The translations under genes and the position numbers were made by a program. Positions 19,415-28,306 of a stretch of DNA of 64,000 nt are shown here, in pieces. The notes below the pieces were generated by a model, which was given only the letters and a program-made list of their open reading frames with translations, was not told the DNA's origin and searched no databases. How positions within the stretch are numbered: the stretch's first letter is position 1; every line of letters starts with the position of its first letter. Source of the DNA: Jiangella muralis (GTDB lineage: Bacteria > Actinomycetota > Actinomycetes > Jiangellales > Jiangellaceae); the NCBI RefSeq assembly GCF_001270745.1, contig NZ_KQ434759.1:124001-188000 (forward strand), in the 5' to 3' direction.

Positions 19415-19840
19415 TCAGGCTTCCTGCCCTTCTGAGGCCGCCTCGATGTCCAGTCGCAACGGCGTGACCTGCACGTCGTCGCCGCCCGGCCGGGTGTGCC
19501 AGCGGACCACGATGTCCGTGACCCGTCCGTGCATCGGCTGGATCAGGAGGTAGTGCTCGGCGTGTCGCGGGCCGAACTCACGCAGGTGGGTCTCGCCCTC
19601 CGTGACGGTGAGGTCGTCGGTGTCGAGACGGACGTCGTAGGCGGACGTGCCGCCGTCGTTGCGCAGCACGTAGCGGTGCTGGCTGAGCCGTTCGAGGCGG
19701 AACCGCGGCGCCGAGCGGGTCCGGCGCCGGTACCGGACGATGCGGCCCGTACCGGACGCCGGCTGGCGCGCGTAGACGACCGTCGCAGCCAGCACGAGCA
19801 CCACGACCAAGGCGATGATGAGCAGAACGGCGACCGTCAC
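19415..19840 (-). CDS. Single-pass membrane protein, unknown function
   Basis: 141 aa with one N-terminal membrane helix (about 3-23), a basic stretch (RRRTRSAPRFR) and a beta-rich soluble domain (about 45-130). I do not recognise a family. The N-terminal anchor suggests the domain faces either the cytoplasm or the cell surface. It stands alone between pgmB and an NmrA-type gene on the same strand. Confidence 0.7.
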   Translation of the reverse strand: MTVAVLLIIALVVVLVLAATVVYARQPASGTGRIVRYRRRTRSAPRFRLERLSQHRYVLRNDGGTSAYDVRLDTDDLTVTEGETHLREFGPRHAEHYLLIQPMHGRVTDIVVRWHTRPGGDDVQVTPLRLDIEAASEGQEA

Positions 19841-19865
19841 ATTTCGACTGTAATGCGGCTGTGGG

Positions 19866-20669
19866 TCAGCGGAACAGGGTCGCGTTCCGCACGGCCCACT
19901 CGGCGAACGTCGTGGCCGGCCGGCCGAGCAGCTCGGCGACGGCCCCGGTGGCCTGCTGCGGGTAGTCGACGAGGTCCTTCTCGCCGTCGACGTACCACTC
20001 GGCGTGCTCGCCCATCGCGGGGGTGAGCGCGGCGACGGCGTCGTCGCGGCTCAGCTCGACGTACGGGACGTCGCGGCCGAGTGCGCGGCCGATGAGCGCG
20101 ACCTTCTCGGCGCGGGTCAGTGTCTCGGGGCCGGTGAGGGTGTACGCCTGCCCGACGTGGCCGTCCCGGACCAGCGCGACGGCGGCCACCGCGGCGACGT
20201 CGTCCATCGCGATGGCGGCGTTCGCCGACCGCGCGTAGCCGTCGCGGACCTGGCTCGTGGTGCGGATCTGGTCGGCCCAGATGGTGCTGTTCTCCATGAA
20301 CTCCCCGGGCCACAGGTGCGTCCACGCCAGGCCGGACGCCTCGACGTCGTCGACGATCGAGCCCCACCAGCTCTCCCGTTCGCCGGACAGGCTGACGACG
20401 TGCTGGACGCCGGCCTTCTTCGCGCGGGCCAGCACCTCGACGGCGGTCTCGGTGTACGACGTCAGGTACATGCGGTCGACGCCGTCGAAGGCGCCGTCCA
20501 GCGTCTCGGGCGCGCCGACGTAGCCGGTCGCGACCTCGACGCCGCCGGGCAGCGTGGCCTTGGCCGGGTTGCGGACGAGGGCGCGCACGTCGGTGGCGCC
20601 GAGGGTGAGCAGCTGGTCGACGACGAGGCGGCCGACGCTTCCGGTCGCACCGGTGACGAGGAGGGTCAT
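19866..20669 (-). CDS. NmrA-like NAD(P)-binding protein (atypical SDR)
   Basis: 267 aa. The N-terminal nucleotide-binding motif is LLVTGATGSVGR (residues 3-14), and the C-terminal part resembles NAD(P)H:quinone oxidoreductase/NmrA proteins. Substrate unknown. I chose ATG 20669 rather than 20684 because the Rossmann strand starts there and a 28-bp palindrome (20677-20704) occupies the upstream codons. It is probably under control of an unlinked repressor. Confidence 0.88.
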   Translation of the reverse strand: MTLLVTGATGSVGRLVVDQLLTLGATDVRALVRNPAKATLPGGVEVATGYVGAPETLDGAFDGVDRMYLTSYTETAVEVLARAKKAGVQHVVSLSGERESWWGSIVDDVEASGLAWTHLWPGEFMENSTIWADQIRTTSQVRDGYARSANAAIAMDDVAAVAAVALVRDGHVGQAYTLTGPETLTRAEKVALIGRALGRDVPYVELSRDDAVAALTPAMGEHAEWYVDGEKDLVDYPQQATGAVAELLGRPATTFAEWAVRNATLFR

Positions 20670-20676
20670 GCCCACA

Positions 20677-20704
20677 GCGTACACCGTACGCGTACGTCGT
20701 ACGC
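20677..20704. promoter_or_regulatory. 28-bp palindromic operator (TetR-like form)
   Basis: Imperfect palindrome with the perfect core CGTACGCGTACG and outer arms GCGTAC/GTACGC; only two base pairs per half mismatch. It begins 8 bp upstream of the NmrA-like start. The size and form fit a TetR-family dimer-of-dimers site. No TetR gene is adjacent. Confidence 0.6.
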
Positions 20705-20720
20705 ATAGAGTTTCCCGGGG

Positions 20721-21785
20721 CTACGGTGTGGTGTCGTCCCGTCGCACGCGCCGCAGCGTCTCGGACCACTGCTCGGTGAGGTAGGGCGTGCCCGGTCGTT
20801 CGCCGAAGTCCAGCGCCGCGGTCACGGTCATCGTCAGCAGGTCCTCCAGGGATCCCCGCGGACGATGCCCGTCGGCCTCGTAGACCGTCCGCACCAGCTC
20901 GATCGCGGCATCGGTTCGCGCGGCGTCGGCCAGGAAGGCGTGGAGGTCGACGAGTGTGCCGAGGCCGACCGTCTTCAACGCCGACACCAGGGCGGACCGG
21001 GCCCGCCGGCGCCGGTTCTCGTCCTCCCTGGTGGTGACGTCGAAGCCGTGCCGCTGGAACCACGTTGTCAGCACGTCGCCCCGGCCGCCGTCGAGGTAGG
21101 CGCCGATCGAGGACGTGTCCACCGGGACGTCCAGGGCGCCGCGGTCCACCTGCTGCCGGTACTCGCTGTCGGTCGCCGCGCTCGCGTCCCGCAGCGACGA
21201 GAACTGCTCGTCGGCCAGCTCGAACAGCGCGCTGAGCCGCGAGAGCCGCCGCTGGATCGGCTCCGGCAGCGCCGCCGACTTGTACGCGACCTTGTGGCTC
21301 ACCGCCGCCCAAGCGTGCTGCAGCGCCGTCCGCACCTGGATCTCCGCCGTGATCGACGCGAACGGCGCCCACTCCGCCAGCTCGCGCCGCGACGGGCCGA
21401 GCCGCACCACGTGGTGGGCCGAGAGGTAGCCGAACTGGTCCGAGGCGAGGTCGATGGCCTTGTCCGACGAGTTCTCCTGGTCGATCTCGAACTCACGGGC
21501 GATCAGCTCGCCGATCCGCCCGACGTCCTCCAGGTAGTAGGTGATCACCCGCAGGCCGACCAGATCGGTCATGGTGCCGATCGGGTCGTCGTCGTGGCTC
21601 TTGCGGGTGATCTTCTCGACGAAGCTGCCGACCGTCTTCGCGCGCGACTCGATCTGCACCACGTCGATGCCCGCCGAGGTCAGCACGTCGGCGAGCAGGG
21701 CCCGGAGGCGGTCCGCGTACTGCTCGTACAGCCCGCGCTGGGCGCTGTACCTGGTGCCCCACTGCTTGGCGGTCAGCTCGGCCAT
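20721..21785 (-). CDS. RelA/SpoT-domain nucleotide pyrophosphokinase with C-terminal extension
   Basis: 354 aa. The RelA_SpoT synthetase domain spans about 25-190, with the expected patterns ESRAKTVGSFVEKITRK, MTDLVGLRVITYYLEDV, FGYLSAHHVV and EIQVRTALQHAWAAVSHK. No HD hydrolase, TGS or ACT domain is present, so it is a small alarmone synthetase-type protein. The remaining 150 residues are helical and unassigned. It might make (p)ppGpp, or modify another substrate as toxic relatives do. No antitoxin gene is obvious next to it. Confidence 0.85.
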   Translation of the reverse strand: MAELTAKQWGTRYSAQRGLYEQYADRLRALLADVLTSAGIDVVQIESRAKTVGSFVEKITRKSHDDDPIGTMTDLVGLRVITYYLEDVGRIGELIAREFEIDQENSSDKAIDLASDQFGYLSAHHVVRLGPSRRELAEWAPFASITAEIQVRTALQHAWAAVSHKVAYKSAALPEPIQRRLSRLSALFELADEQFSSLRDASAATDSEYRQQVDRGALDVPVDTSSIGAYLDGGRGDVLTTWFQRHGFDVTTREDENRRRRARSALVSALKTVGLGTLVDLHAFLADAARTDAAIELVRTVYEADGHRPRGSLEDLLTMTVTAALDFGERPGTPYLTEQWSETLRRVRRDDTTP

Positions 21786-21846
21786 CAGCCCTCACGTCTG
21801 CTCGATCACGGCGTCGGTGCGTCTGCGAGGGTACGTCAGCTCCGCG

Positions 21847-22305
21847 TCACTCGGTGAGGTGGCCACCGAGGTCGGGGACGGCGTGCAGCACGATGCTCGT
21901 CGACGTGCGCTCGGCGCCGCCGTGCGCGGTCAGCTCGCACAGCTCGTCGTCGAGGCCGGCCACGTCGCGGCAGGCCAACTGCACCAGGTAGTCGTCGTCG
22001 CCGGCCAGCTGCCAGGCCGCCGTCACCGCCGCCCGGCCGCTGAGCCACTTCTCGAAGATCGGCCGCTCGGTCGCCGGCGCCAACCCGACCCGCACCACCG
22101 CCTGCACCGGCCGCCCGACGGCGTCGAGGTCGACCTGGGCGCGGAAGCCGGCGATGATGCCGGCCTCCTCCAGCCGCCGGACCCGCACCGACATCGCCGA
22201 CACGCTCAGCCCGGCCCGCCGCGCGAGGACATGCAGCGGGGAGCGGCCGATCCGCAGCAGCTGGCCGAGGATCACCCGGTCGACGGCGTCCAGCTCACGC
22301 GGCAT
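21847..22305 (-). CDS. Lrp/AsnC-family regulator
   Basis: 152 aa with an N-terminal winged helix (LDAVDRVILGQLLRIGRSPL, then HVLARRAGLSVSAMSVRVRR) and a C-terminal RAM/ligand-binding domain (about 65-150). The family senses amino acids. Its start overlaps the 3' end of the SAV_915-like gene by 11 bp, which suggests co-transcription from the upstream gene. Confidence 0.92.
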   Translation of the reverse strand: MPRELDAVDRVILGQLLRIGRSPLHVLARRAGLSVSAMSVRVRRLEEAGIIAGFRAQVDLDAVGRPVQAVVRVGLAPATERPIFEKWLSGRAAVTAAWQLAGDDDYLVQLACRDVAGLDDELCELTAHGGAERTSTSIVLHAVPDLGGHLTE

Positions 22306-22567
22306 GACGCGCCTTCACCGGCGCCGGGGCCGCGACGAGGACCGGGTCGACCTGGATGCGCGCGACTCCGAGCGGGGCGAGCAGCGCGCGCTCGGCGGCG
22401 ATGCTGAGCCGGGTCCACGGCTGCGCCCGGCCCATGGCGGCGGCGAGCGCTTCGGCGCTGGTGAAGGCCAGGCCGACGCGGCCGCCGTCCGGGAGCCGGG
22501 CGGTGACCACGGCCATGCAGGACGAGGTCGTGCGGACGGGGACGAACAGCGGCTGTGAGTGCTCCAT
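22295..22567 (-). CDS. SAV_915-family small protein
   Basis: 90 aa. It resembles the SAV_915 family of actinobacteria: the opening PLFVPVR, a middle GRVGLAFTSAEALAAAMG, then LLAPLGVARIQVDPVL. Function unknown. It is placed directly before the Lrp regulator with an 11-bp overlap. Confidence 0.75.
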   Translation of the reverse strand: MEHSQPLFVPVRTTSSCMAVVTARLPDGGRVGLAFTSAEALAAAMGRAQPWTRLSIAAERALLAPLGVARIQVDPVLVAAPAPVKARHAA

Positions 22568-22694
22568 GCCGGCGACGCTAGGTCGCGAAGCCCGGCCGGG
22601 ACCGGATCTTCACGCGTTCCAGACGCCGTCGGCCGCAATTCTGACGTCCACTTGACGGTCTGAGGGGTTGGATGTGTCCGAGGAGCCTGTCACG

Positions 22695-23366
22695 ATGATC
22701 GTTGTGACCCCGACACGCGCCCGTCGGCCGTCCTCCGCTCAGCTCGACCGCGCCCGCTCGGCCGCGCTGGGCGCCCTCGAGGACCCTGCCGCCGTGCAGA
22801 ACCTCCGGCTCTTCTACGACCGCGACTCCAACTACGCCGGCCGCAGCTTCCTCGCGGTCGGCCCGGTGGAGTACGACTCCATCACCGCCGCCGACCTCTA
22901 CGCCACGTCGCTGCTGGGCATCAGCGTCGGGCCGCGGGCCGGGCGGCAGCTGCTGCAGGGCGGCCCGCACCGCAACGACGTCCTCAAGGCGTTACGCATG
23001 GTGCCGGTCGAGACCGACCTCGCCGACGCCGCCGACGCCGTCCTCGACGCCGCCGAGCACCTGCACCTGCAGCTCAAGAACGCCCTCGGCGGCAACAAGT
23101 GGGTGGCGGCGTCGAAGCTGTGCGCCCGCAAGCGGCCCCGCCTGTTCCCCGTCCGCGACTCCCTCGTCACCCGCGGCCTCCTCGGCGTGGGCGAGGACCG
23201 CCGCGTCGACTGGCTGGTCTACCAGCACCTCGTCACCGACACCGAGGTGCGGCGGCTGCTCGAGAAGGTCATCGCCGAGTCCGCGGTCCGCGAGTCCGAC
23301 CTGCTCGACCCGCCGCTGCGCATCCTCGACGTCGTGCTCTGGATGCACGTCAAGACGTCCGCCTAG
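22695..23366 (+). CDS. DUF6308-like hypothetical protein
   Basis: 223 aa from ATG 22695, which has GAGGAG 9 nt upstream. Recognisable stretches are NLRLFYDRDSNYAGRSF, ITAADLYATSLLGI and GGNKWVAASKLCARKRPRLF. I believe this matches DUF6308 of actinobacteria, whose function is unknown. The all-soluble, helical composition suggests a cytoplasmic protein. Longer starts (TTG 22668) are possible. Confidence 0.75.
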   Translation: MIVVTPTRARRPSSAQLDRARSAALGALEDPAAVQNLRLFYDRDSNYAGRSFLAVGPVEYDSITAADLYATSLLGISVGPRAGRQLLQGGPHRNDVLKALRMVPVETDLADAADAVLDAAEHLHLQLKNALGGNKWVAASKLCARKRPRLFPVRDSLVTRGLLGVGEDRRVDWLVYQHLVTDTEVRRLLEKVIAESAVRESDLLDPPLRILDVVLWMHVKTSA

Positions 23367-23379
23367 GCCGGTCCGACGC

Positions 23380-23528
23380 CCCTGCCCGCAGAGCAGCTCG
23401 GTGCCGGCCTTCGCCGCGCGGGCGAAGTCGCGCAGCGCCCGCAGCCCGGCGTCGTCGAAGCCGCCGAGATCCTGACGCAGCCGCTCGTTCAGCGCGCCGA
23501 TGACCTCGGTCAGCAGGTCGTCTCGCAT
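23380..23528 (-). pseudogene. C-terminal relic of an HTH-type regulator
   Basis: The minus strand reads MRDDLLTEVIGALNERLRQD and continues to FARAAKAGTELL. This looks like the last helices of a MarR-type or similar regulator. There is no DNA-binding part and no in-frame stop; the frame runs on opposite the DUF6308 gene. It points away from the broken MFS gene 9 bp to its right. The likeliest origin is a divergent regulator-transporter pair whose joint 5' ends were deleted. Confidence 0.45.
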
Positions 23529-23537
23529 GCCGCCGCG

Positions 23538-24922
23538 GTGTGGGTGGGGCTCGCCGTGGTCCTCACGGCGGAGTTCATGGACCTCGTGGACGCCACGATC
23601 GTCACGGTCGCGCTGCCGTCGATGGCCGCGGACCTGGGCATGACGTCGGCGCAGGTGCAGTGGACGCTGGCCGGTTACACCCTCGCGATGGGTGCGGGCC
23701 TGATCACCGGCGGCCGGGTCGGCGACCTGTACGGACGCCGCCGGGTGTTCCTGGCCGGCGTCGGGGCGGGGACACTCTTCGCCGCGCTGACCGCCCTGGC
23801 GCCGAACCCGGGCTGGCTGATGGTCATGCGCATTCTCACCGGCGTGGCGGCGGCGTTCACCGTCCCGCTGGTGATCGGGATGATCCGGGCCAACTTCCCG
23901 GACCGGTACCGTCCCGCGGCGCTCGGCGTGTACGGCGCGACGCTGGGCCTGGCCGCGGTCGTCGGCCCGATCCTCGGCGGTGCGCTCGTCGACGGCGACC
24001 TCTGGGGGGCTGGGCTGGCGCGCGGTGTTCTGGGTGAACGTGCCGATCGGGGTGGTGGCGCTGCTGGTCGGATGGCGGACGCTGGCTGAGCCGCGCGACC
24101 CCGGCTCGGCCTGGCGGGACGTCCCCGGCGCCGTCCTGGCGACGGCGGCGACGGTGCTGCTGCCGCTGATCCAGGGCCCCAAGCTGGACTGGCCCGCGTG
24201 GACCGTCGCCTGCCTGGTCGCCGCGCCACTGGTGATCGCGGCGCTGGTGTGGCGGCAGCGCCGGATCCGGGCCCGCGGCGGCGACCCGCTGATCGAGCCG
24301 ACGCTGTTCACCCGGCGCGGGTTCGCTGGTCGCGGTGCTGTTCTTCGGCGCGATCGGCTCGTACTTCCTGCTGCTGGTGCTGTACCTGCAGAACGGCACC
24401 GGGCGGACGGCCTGGGAGACCGGGCTGGTGCTGCTGCCGTACGCGATCGGCTCGTTCATCACGTCGGCGTTGTCGGTGCAGCTGGCGGCGAAGGCCGGGC
24501 GGGCCCTGCTGGTGACCGGCGCGGCGAGCCTGGCGGCGGCGCAGGTGCTGCTGCTGGTGCTGCTGACCGACACCGTCGACCTCGGCTACTGGGCGCTGGC
24601 CTGGCCGCTGTTCATCGGCGGCCTCGGCCTCGGGCTCGCCGCGCCACCCCTCATCGACATCATCATCTCCGCCGTCGACGAGCACCGCGCCGGCTCCGCG
24701 GCCGGCGTCCTGACGACGTTCAGCCAGGTCGGCAACGCCCTCGGCGTCGCCGTCCTCGGCACCGTCTTCTTCGCGACCCTGGAGGACGCGGCCGGCGTCG
24801 ACGCCGTCACCGCCCACGCCGACGCGCTGGCGGCGGCGCTGCCCTGGCAGATCGGAGCGTACGTGCTCGCCGCGCTGCTGATGACGCTGCTGCCCAGCCG
24901 TGCCCGTCCGGAGCACCATTGA
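23538..24922 (+). pseudogene. Broken MFS drug exporter (DHA2/EmrB type), two frameshifts
   Basis: The joined translation is a 14-helix major facilitator: LDAT-like DLVDATIVTVALPSM, GRVGDLYGRRRVF, and later QVGNALGVAVLGTVFF. The frame shifts at about 24004-24009, where a six-G run (five would restore ...DLWGLGWRAVFWVNVPIG), and again at about 24319-24324, where one extra T splits TRRG from SLVAVLFF. Both are +1. The N-terminus starts at VWVGLAVVL without an RBS, so about 10-15 codons seem lost. Decay or sequencing error are both possible. Confidence 0.85.
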
Positions 24923-25164
24923 CAAGATCACCAGCCTGCGGTATGTCAAGGTAATTCGGGTCAATGCGGGGTGGGGCGCAGCTGAGGGGGGATGATTCCC
25001 GGTGAGCCTTTTCTGGGGTGCTTAGCCGGCCATCGGCTGATTATCAACGCATGGTGGAGCCGATCCATCAGGCGATCGGATGCCGCCATGACAGTAAGCG
25101 GACACGGCCTTGGGGCTGTGCGTCCGCTGCCTTACGACGCATTCAGCCACGGGGGTGAGCTGGA
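24923..25164. other. Gap between MFS pseudogene and protease gene
   Basis: 242 bp of lower-GC sequence. I see no gene and no copy of the tRNA-Leu 3' end that would mark a second attachment site. Confidence 0.5.
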
Positions 25165-26208
25165 ATGGCAGATCCAACCGTTCGTGCGCGCCTGCAGTAT
25201 TGCAGCGCGCCCGTCCGTAGCATGCCCGTACTGTCGCCCGACCTTCCATTCGACCGCCAACGCGCGATTATCGTCTGGCGGACCAGATGGGCGAACGGGA
25301 CGACGCTGCGGTACTGCTTCCTGGAGCAGTCCGAGCGCCTTGATCAGCAGCAGGTCGTCCGGGAGTCCTTCGACGAGTGGAAGGCGATCGGGCTCGGGCT
25401 GGACTTCGTCGAGGTCGACGACCCCGATGAGGCCGAGATCCGGATCGGATTCGTCCAGGGTGACGGTTCCTGGTCCTACCTCGGACGCGACGTGCTCGGC
25501 ATCGCGATCGATCAGCGAACGATGAACTTCGGCTGGGACCTCACCACGCAGGAAGGCCGCTCGACCGCGCGCCATGAGATCGGGCACAGCCTGGGCCTGC
25601 CGCACGAGCACCAGAACCCCAACGCCGGAATCATCTGGGACGAAGAGGCGGTCTATGCCTTCCTCGGGCGACCGCCGAACAGCTGGGATCGCGGCAAGGT
25701 CTACCAGAACGTGCTCCGGAAGCTCGACCCCAGGGAGGTGACGGGATCGGCCTGGGACCCGGCCTCCGTCATGCATTACGAGTTTCCCGGCGGGCTCATT
25801 CGTCGTCCCGAGGAATTCCGGACGGGCATATTCCCGCCGGGAACCGTCTCCGACGTCGACCGCCAGCAGGTCCGGTCCTGGTATCCGTCCCAGGCCGCCG
25901 TGCTCCCGGTCCTCCAGCCGTACCAGTCCGTCGCGATGAATCTCGCCCCAGGTGAGCAATTCGACGCGGAGATCCGTCCCGCCGCGAGCCGCAAGTACAG
26001 CATCGGGACATTCGGCTCGGCCGACGTCGTCATGGTCCTCTTCGAGGAAGTCGGCGGGGAACTGCGCTACCTCCAGGGCGACGACGACAGCGGCGAAGCG
26101 CGCAACGCACTCATCGCGACCAAGCTTTTCGCCGGCCGGCGATACGTCGTCCGCGTACGCCTGTACTACACCTGGGCATCGGGCGGATCAGCCCTGATGC
26201 ACTGGTAG
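25165..26208 (+). CDS. Astacin/matrixin-like zinc metalloprotease without signal peptide
   Basis: 347 aa. It has the extended zinc motif HEIGHSLGLPHEHQNP (about residue 148), HExxHxxGxxHE as in astacins, and a Met-turn/Tyr motif, SVMHYEF (about 203). Residues 45-130 form a metzincin N-domain (LRYCFLEQ, then SFDEWKAIGLGLDFVEV). The last 90 residues (SVAMNLAPGEQFDAEIRPAA, then RYVVRVRLYY) resemble a beta-sandwich PPC domain. No export signal is seen, so the substrate may be intracellular or export may be unconventional. It opens a four-gene co-directional cassette. Confidence 0.88.
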   Translation: MADPTVRARLQYCSAPVRSMPVLSPDLPFDRQRAIIVWRTRWANGTTLRYCFLEQSERLDQQQVVRESFDEWKAIGLGLDFVEVDDPDEAEIRIGFVQGDGSWSYLGRDVLGIAIDQRTMNFGWDLTTQEGRSTARHEIGHSLGLPHEHQNPNAGIIWDEEAVYAFLGRPPNSWDRGKVYQNVLRKLDPREVTGSAWDPASVMHYEFPGGLIRRPEEFRTGIFPPGTVSDVDRQQVRSWYPSQAAVLPVLQPYQSVAMNLAPGEQFDAEIRPAASRKYSIGTFGSADVVMVLFEEVGGELRYLQGDDDSGEARNALIATKLFAGRRYVVRVRLYYTWASGGSALMHW

Positions 26209-26234
26209 CCGAAAACGTCAGGAGAGCGATTCGA

Positions 26235-26948
26235 ATGGCTGACGAATCCAGAACGGGACGCGAAAGGTCCCGCAGAAATGAGCCGGCGAAGGCGCCGGGT
26301 GCGGTGACACCCGCGGCCACCGGTGACGGCGACGATGCCGTCCGTGCGTCGATGGACCTCCTCCGGGCCATCGACAAGGAACGGGCCGCGGCGGGTGGGC
26401 CGTCGGCGGCGCCGTCGACCGACTTCACGTCCGAGCTCAACAACATCCCGTTCCGCAGCATGATCGGCGGACCCCTGCAGGCCGCCGTCGATGCGCAGAT
26501 CGCCTCATCGCTGGCGACCATCGACTTCATCGACCGCGTGGGCTTCAACGAGGTCGGCGGCAAGCGTGAGGTCGTGATGGTCGACTTCACCCACCAGCGC
26601 AAGGACGTCGACGCGGCGGGCAATGAGATCTCGCGGGACGTGGCGCTCCGGGTCCCGTTGCTGGCCATGCTGCCCATCCCGGCGCTGCGGATCGAGCACG
26701 TGATCGTGGACTTCAACGTCAAGCTCAACTCGGTCGAGACGTCCACGGTGTCGGAGGACATCGGGGTCGAGGCCGAGGTGAAGGCCGGCTGGGGGCCGGT
26801 GAGCTTCCGGGTCTCCGGCTCGTATCAGCGGCGCAGCACGGTGGGCGTCGAGGTCTCGAAGGAGTACACGCTCAAGGTCAACGTCAAGGCTGTGCAGGAC
26901 GAGATCCCGGCCGGGCTGGAGAAGGTCCTCGGCATGCTGGCGGCCTAG
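26235..26948 (+). CDS. DUF2589-family protein
   Basis: 237 aa. After a polar leader (about 1-60) comes IPFRSMIGGPLQAAVDAQIA, the typical start of DUF2589, then VPLLAMLPIPALRIEHVIVD and a beta-rich region with KAGWGPVSFRVSGSYQ. The family's function is not known to me. RBS GGAGAG lies 10 nt before ATG 26235. It is 26 bp after the protease gene and 18 bp before the next gene, so probably in one operon. Confidence 0.8.
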   Translation: MADESRTGRERSRRNEPAKAPGAVTPAATGDGDDAVRASMDLLRAIDKERAAAGGPSAAPSTDFTSELNNIPFRSMIGGPLQAAVDAQIASSLATIDFIDRVGFNEVGGKREVVMVDFTHQRKDVDAAGNEISRDVALRVPLLAMLPIPALRIEHVIVDFNVKLNSVETSTVSEDIGVEAEVKAGWGPVSFRVSGSYQRRSTVGVEVSKEYTLKVNVKAVQDEIPAGLEKVLGMLAA

Positions 26949-26966
26949 ACCCGTACGGGAGATGAC

Positions 26967-27710
26967 ATGCGTGATGTTGCGCTCAGCGACTACCTCGGGT
27001 TCTGCTTCGCCGAAGCCGTCAAGGGCCGGGAGCTCGCCGACGGGTACTCGAGGCAGGTCGCCGAGCGGCGACGAGGGGATCCGGACTTCGCGGACTTCTC
27101 GACGCCCCGGTTCCGGATCGCCAACCTGGAGCTGACGATCCCGGTTCTCGTCAGCGACGTCGAGGTCAGGCAGGTGGTCCGGTTCGCGATGGAGCGCGAG
27201 GCATTCGAACGGGCCGTGCTGGCCGAAGCCGGGCGGGCGCGGGCTGTCCTGGAGCGAGAAGCCCTCGGCCTCGGGCCCGACATCTCTCGCCCTGACGGTG
27301 CGCGTCCCGGCGCGCAGACACGGCAGGCCATGGCGGAGTTCTATGACGAGCTCGCGGCGAACGCTCACCCCTTGACGCCGGAGAGCATCGTGCGGGAACG
27401 GTGGCCGACGGTGTTCCGGGCGGTCCTGATGGAATCGCGCGCCGTCCCCGACCTGGTGCGCTCGGCGAACGCGGCGAGGGAGCTCACCGCGTCCACGCCC
27501 GTGGTGGCCGACCTCGTCCACGAGCACACCGTGGTGGAGCACGCGCGGCTGGGCCACCTGCGGGTGAGTCCGCTGACGCACGTCGTCGCCACCGAGGGTT
27601 CGCCGTCGTCGGTCTTCACCATCAAGGCCGAATTGGTGGAGGAGGGGTTCTTCCTGCGCGAGATCCGGACTGATGGCGGCGCGACGACGACGATCGTGGA
27701 CTTCGAGTGA
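26967..27710 (+). CDS. Unknown protein, third gene of protease-DUF2589 cassette
   Basis: 247 aa, no recognised domain and no membrane helix. An early segment, FRIANLELTIPVLVSDVEVR (about 49-68), and the C-terminal FTIKAELVEEGFFLREIRTD resemble the beta-rich style of the DUF2589 neighbour, so it might be a distant partner of it. The middle is helical with many Arg and Glu residues. Its stop overlaps the next start as TGATG. Confidence 0.7.
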   Translation: MRDVALSDYLGFCFAEAVKGRELADGYSRQVAERRRGDPDFADFSTPRFRIANLELTIPVLVSDVEVRQVVRFAMEREAFERAVLAEAGRARAVLEREALGLGPDISRPDGARPGAQTRQAMAEFYDELAANAHPLTPESIVRERWPTVFRAVLMESRAVPDLVRSANAARELTASTPVVADLVHEHTVVEHARLGHLRVSPLTHVVATEGSPSSVFTIKAELVEEGFFLREIRTDGGATTTIVDFE

Positions 27711-28306
27711 TGGCGGTCTTCCGCCGGCACCGGCTGCAGGAGTACGAGCGGTTGCTCGAGGCGTGCAACGCGGCGCTGGGCGCGAGTGCATCGGCGGCAT
27801 GGGACTCGGCCGCGCTCGCGTCCGACTTCCTCACCGAGACCGCGAGGACGTACGCGGTGCTCGGCCAGGTCGTCGACGTGAACGAGACCTTGACGCTGCG
27901 AGCCGAGCTGGCCGCGGCGATGCGTGGCGTGCGACTCCGGGTCGACGCCGGCACGCACGGCGGCGGAGGGCGGCGACGGTTCGCTCAGGCGGTGGCGCTG
28001 CGGACTCTGGTCGAGGCGGGCGAGCGGTTGCGCAAGCATGCCCGTCACGAGGCCGAGCAGCTGTCGGTGCTGGGCGGTCAGCTCGCGGAACTCCTGATCG
28101 CCGCGTCCGTCGCCGGGGCCATCCCCGCGGCGGCGGACTCACCCCAGGACGTGTGGCGAGCCCTGGCCGATCACGCCGTCACGCGCGAGGCGGTGCGCCG
28201 GCTGGCGATGACCGCTTCCATCCCCGACATCCTGGTGATCGTCGGCGATCAGCTGAACATCCCCACCGCCGAGAGCCGAAGCCCTGGTGCGGGAGAGGGG
28301 ACTTGA
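27710..28306 (+). CDS. Unknown helical protein running into the tRNA-Leu gene
   Basis: 198 aa, almost wholly alpha-helical and rich in Ala and Arg. No domain recognised. ATG 27710 shares its A with the previous stop (GTG 27707 is an alternative). The last 22 bp (28285-28306) lie opposite the 3' end of tRNA-Leu, so the final residues (GAGEGT) are encoded by tRNA antisense sequence. The original C-terminus may have been replaced when the cassette joined the tRNA gene. Confidence 0.65.
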   Translation: MAVFRRHRLQEYERLLEACNAALGASASAAWDSAALASDFLTETARTYAVLGQVVDVNETLTLRAELAAAMRGVRLRVDAGTHGGGGRRRFAQAVALRTLVEAGERLRKHARHEAEQLSVLGGQLAELLIAASVAGAIPAAADSPQDVWRALADHAVTREAVRRLAMTASIPDILVIVGDQLNIPTAESRSPGAGEGT

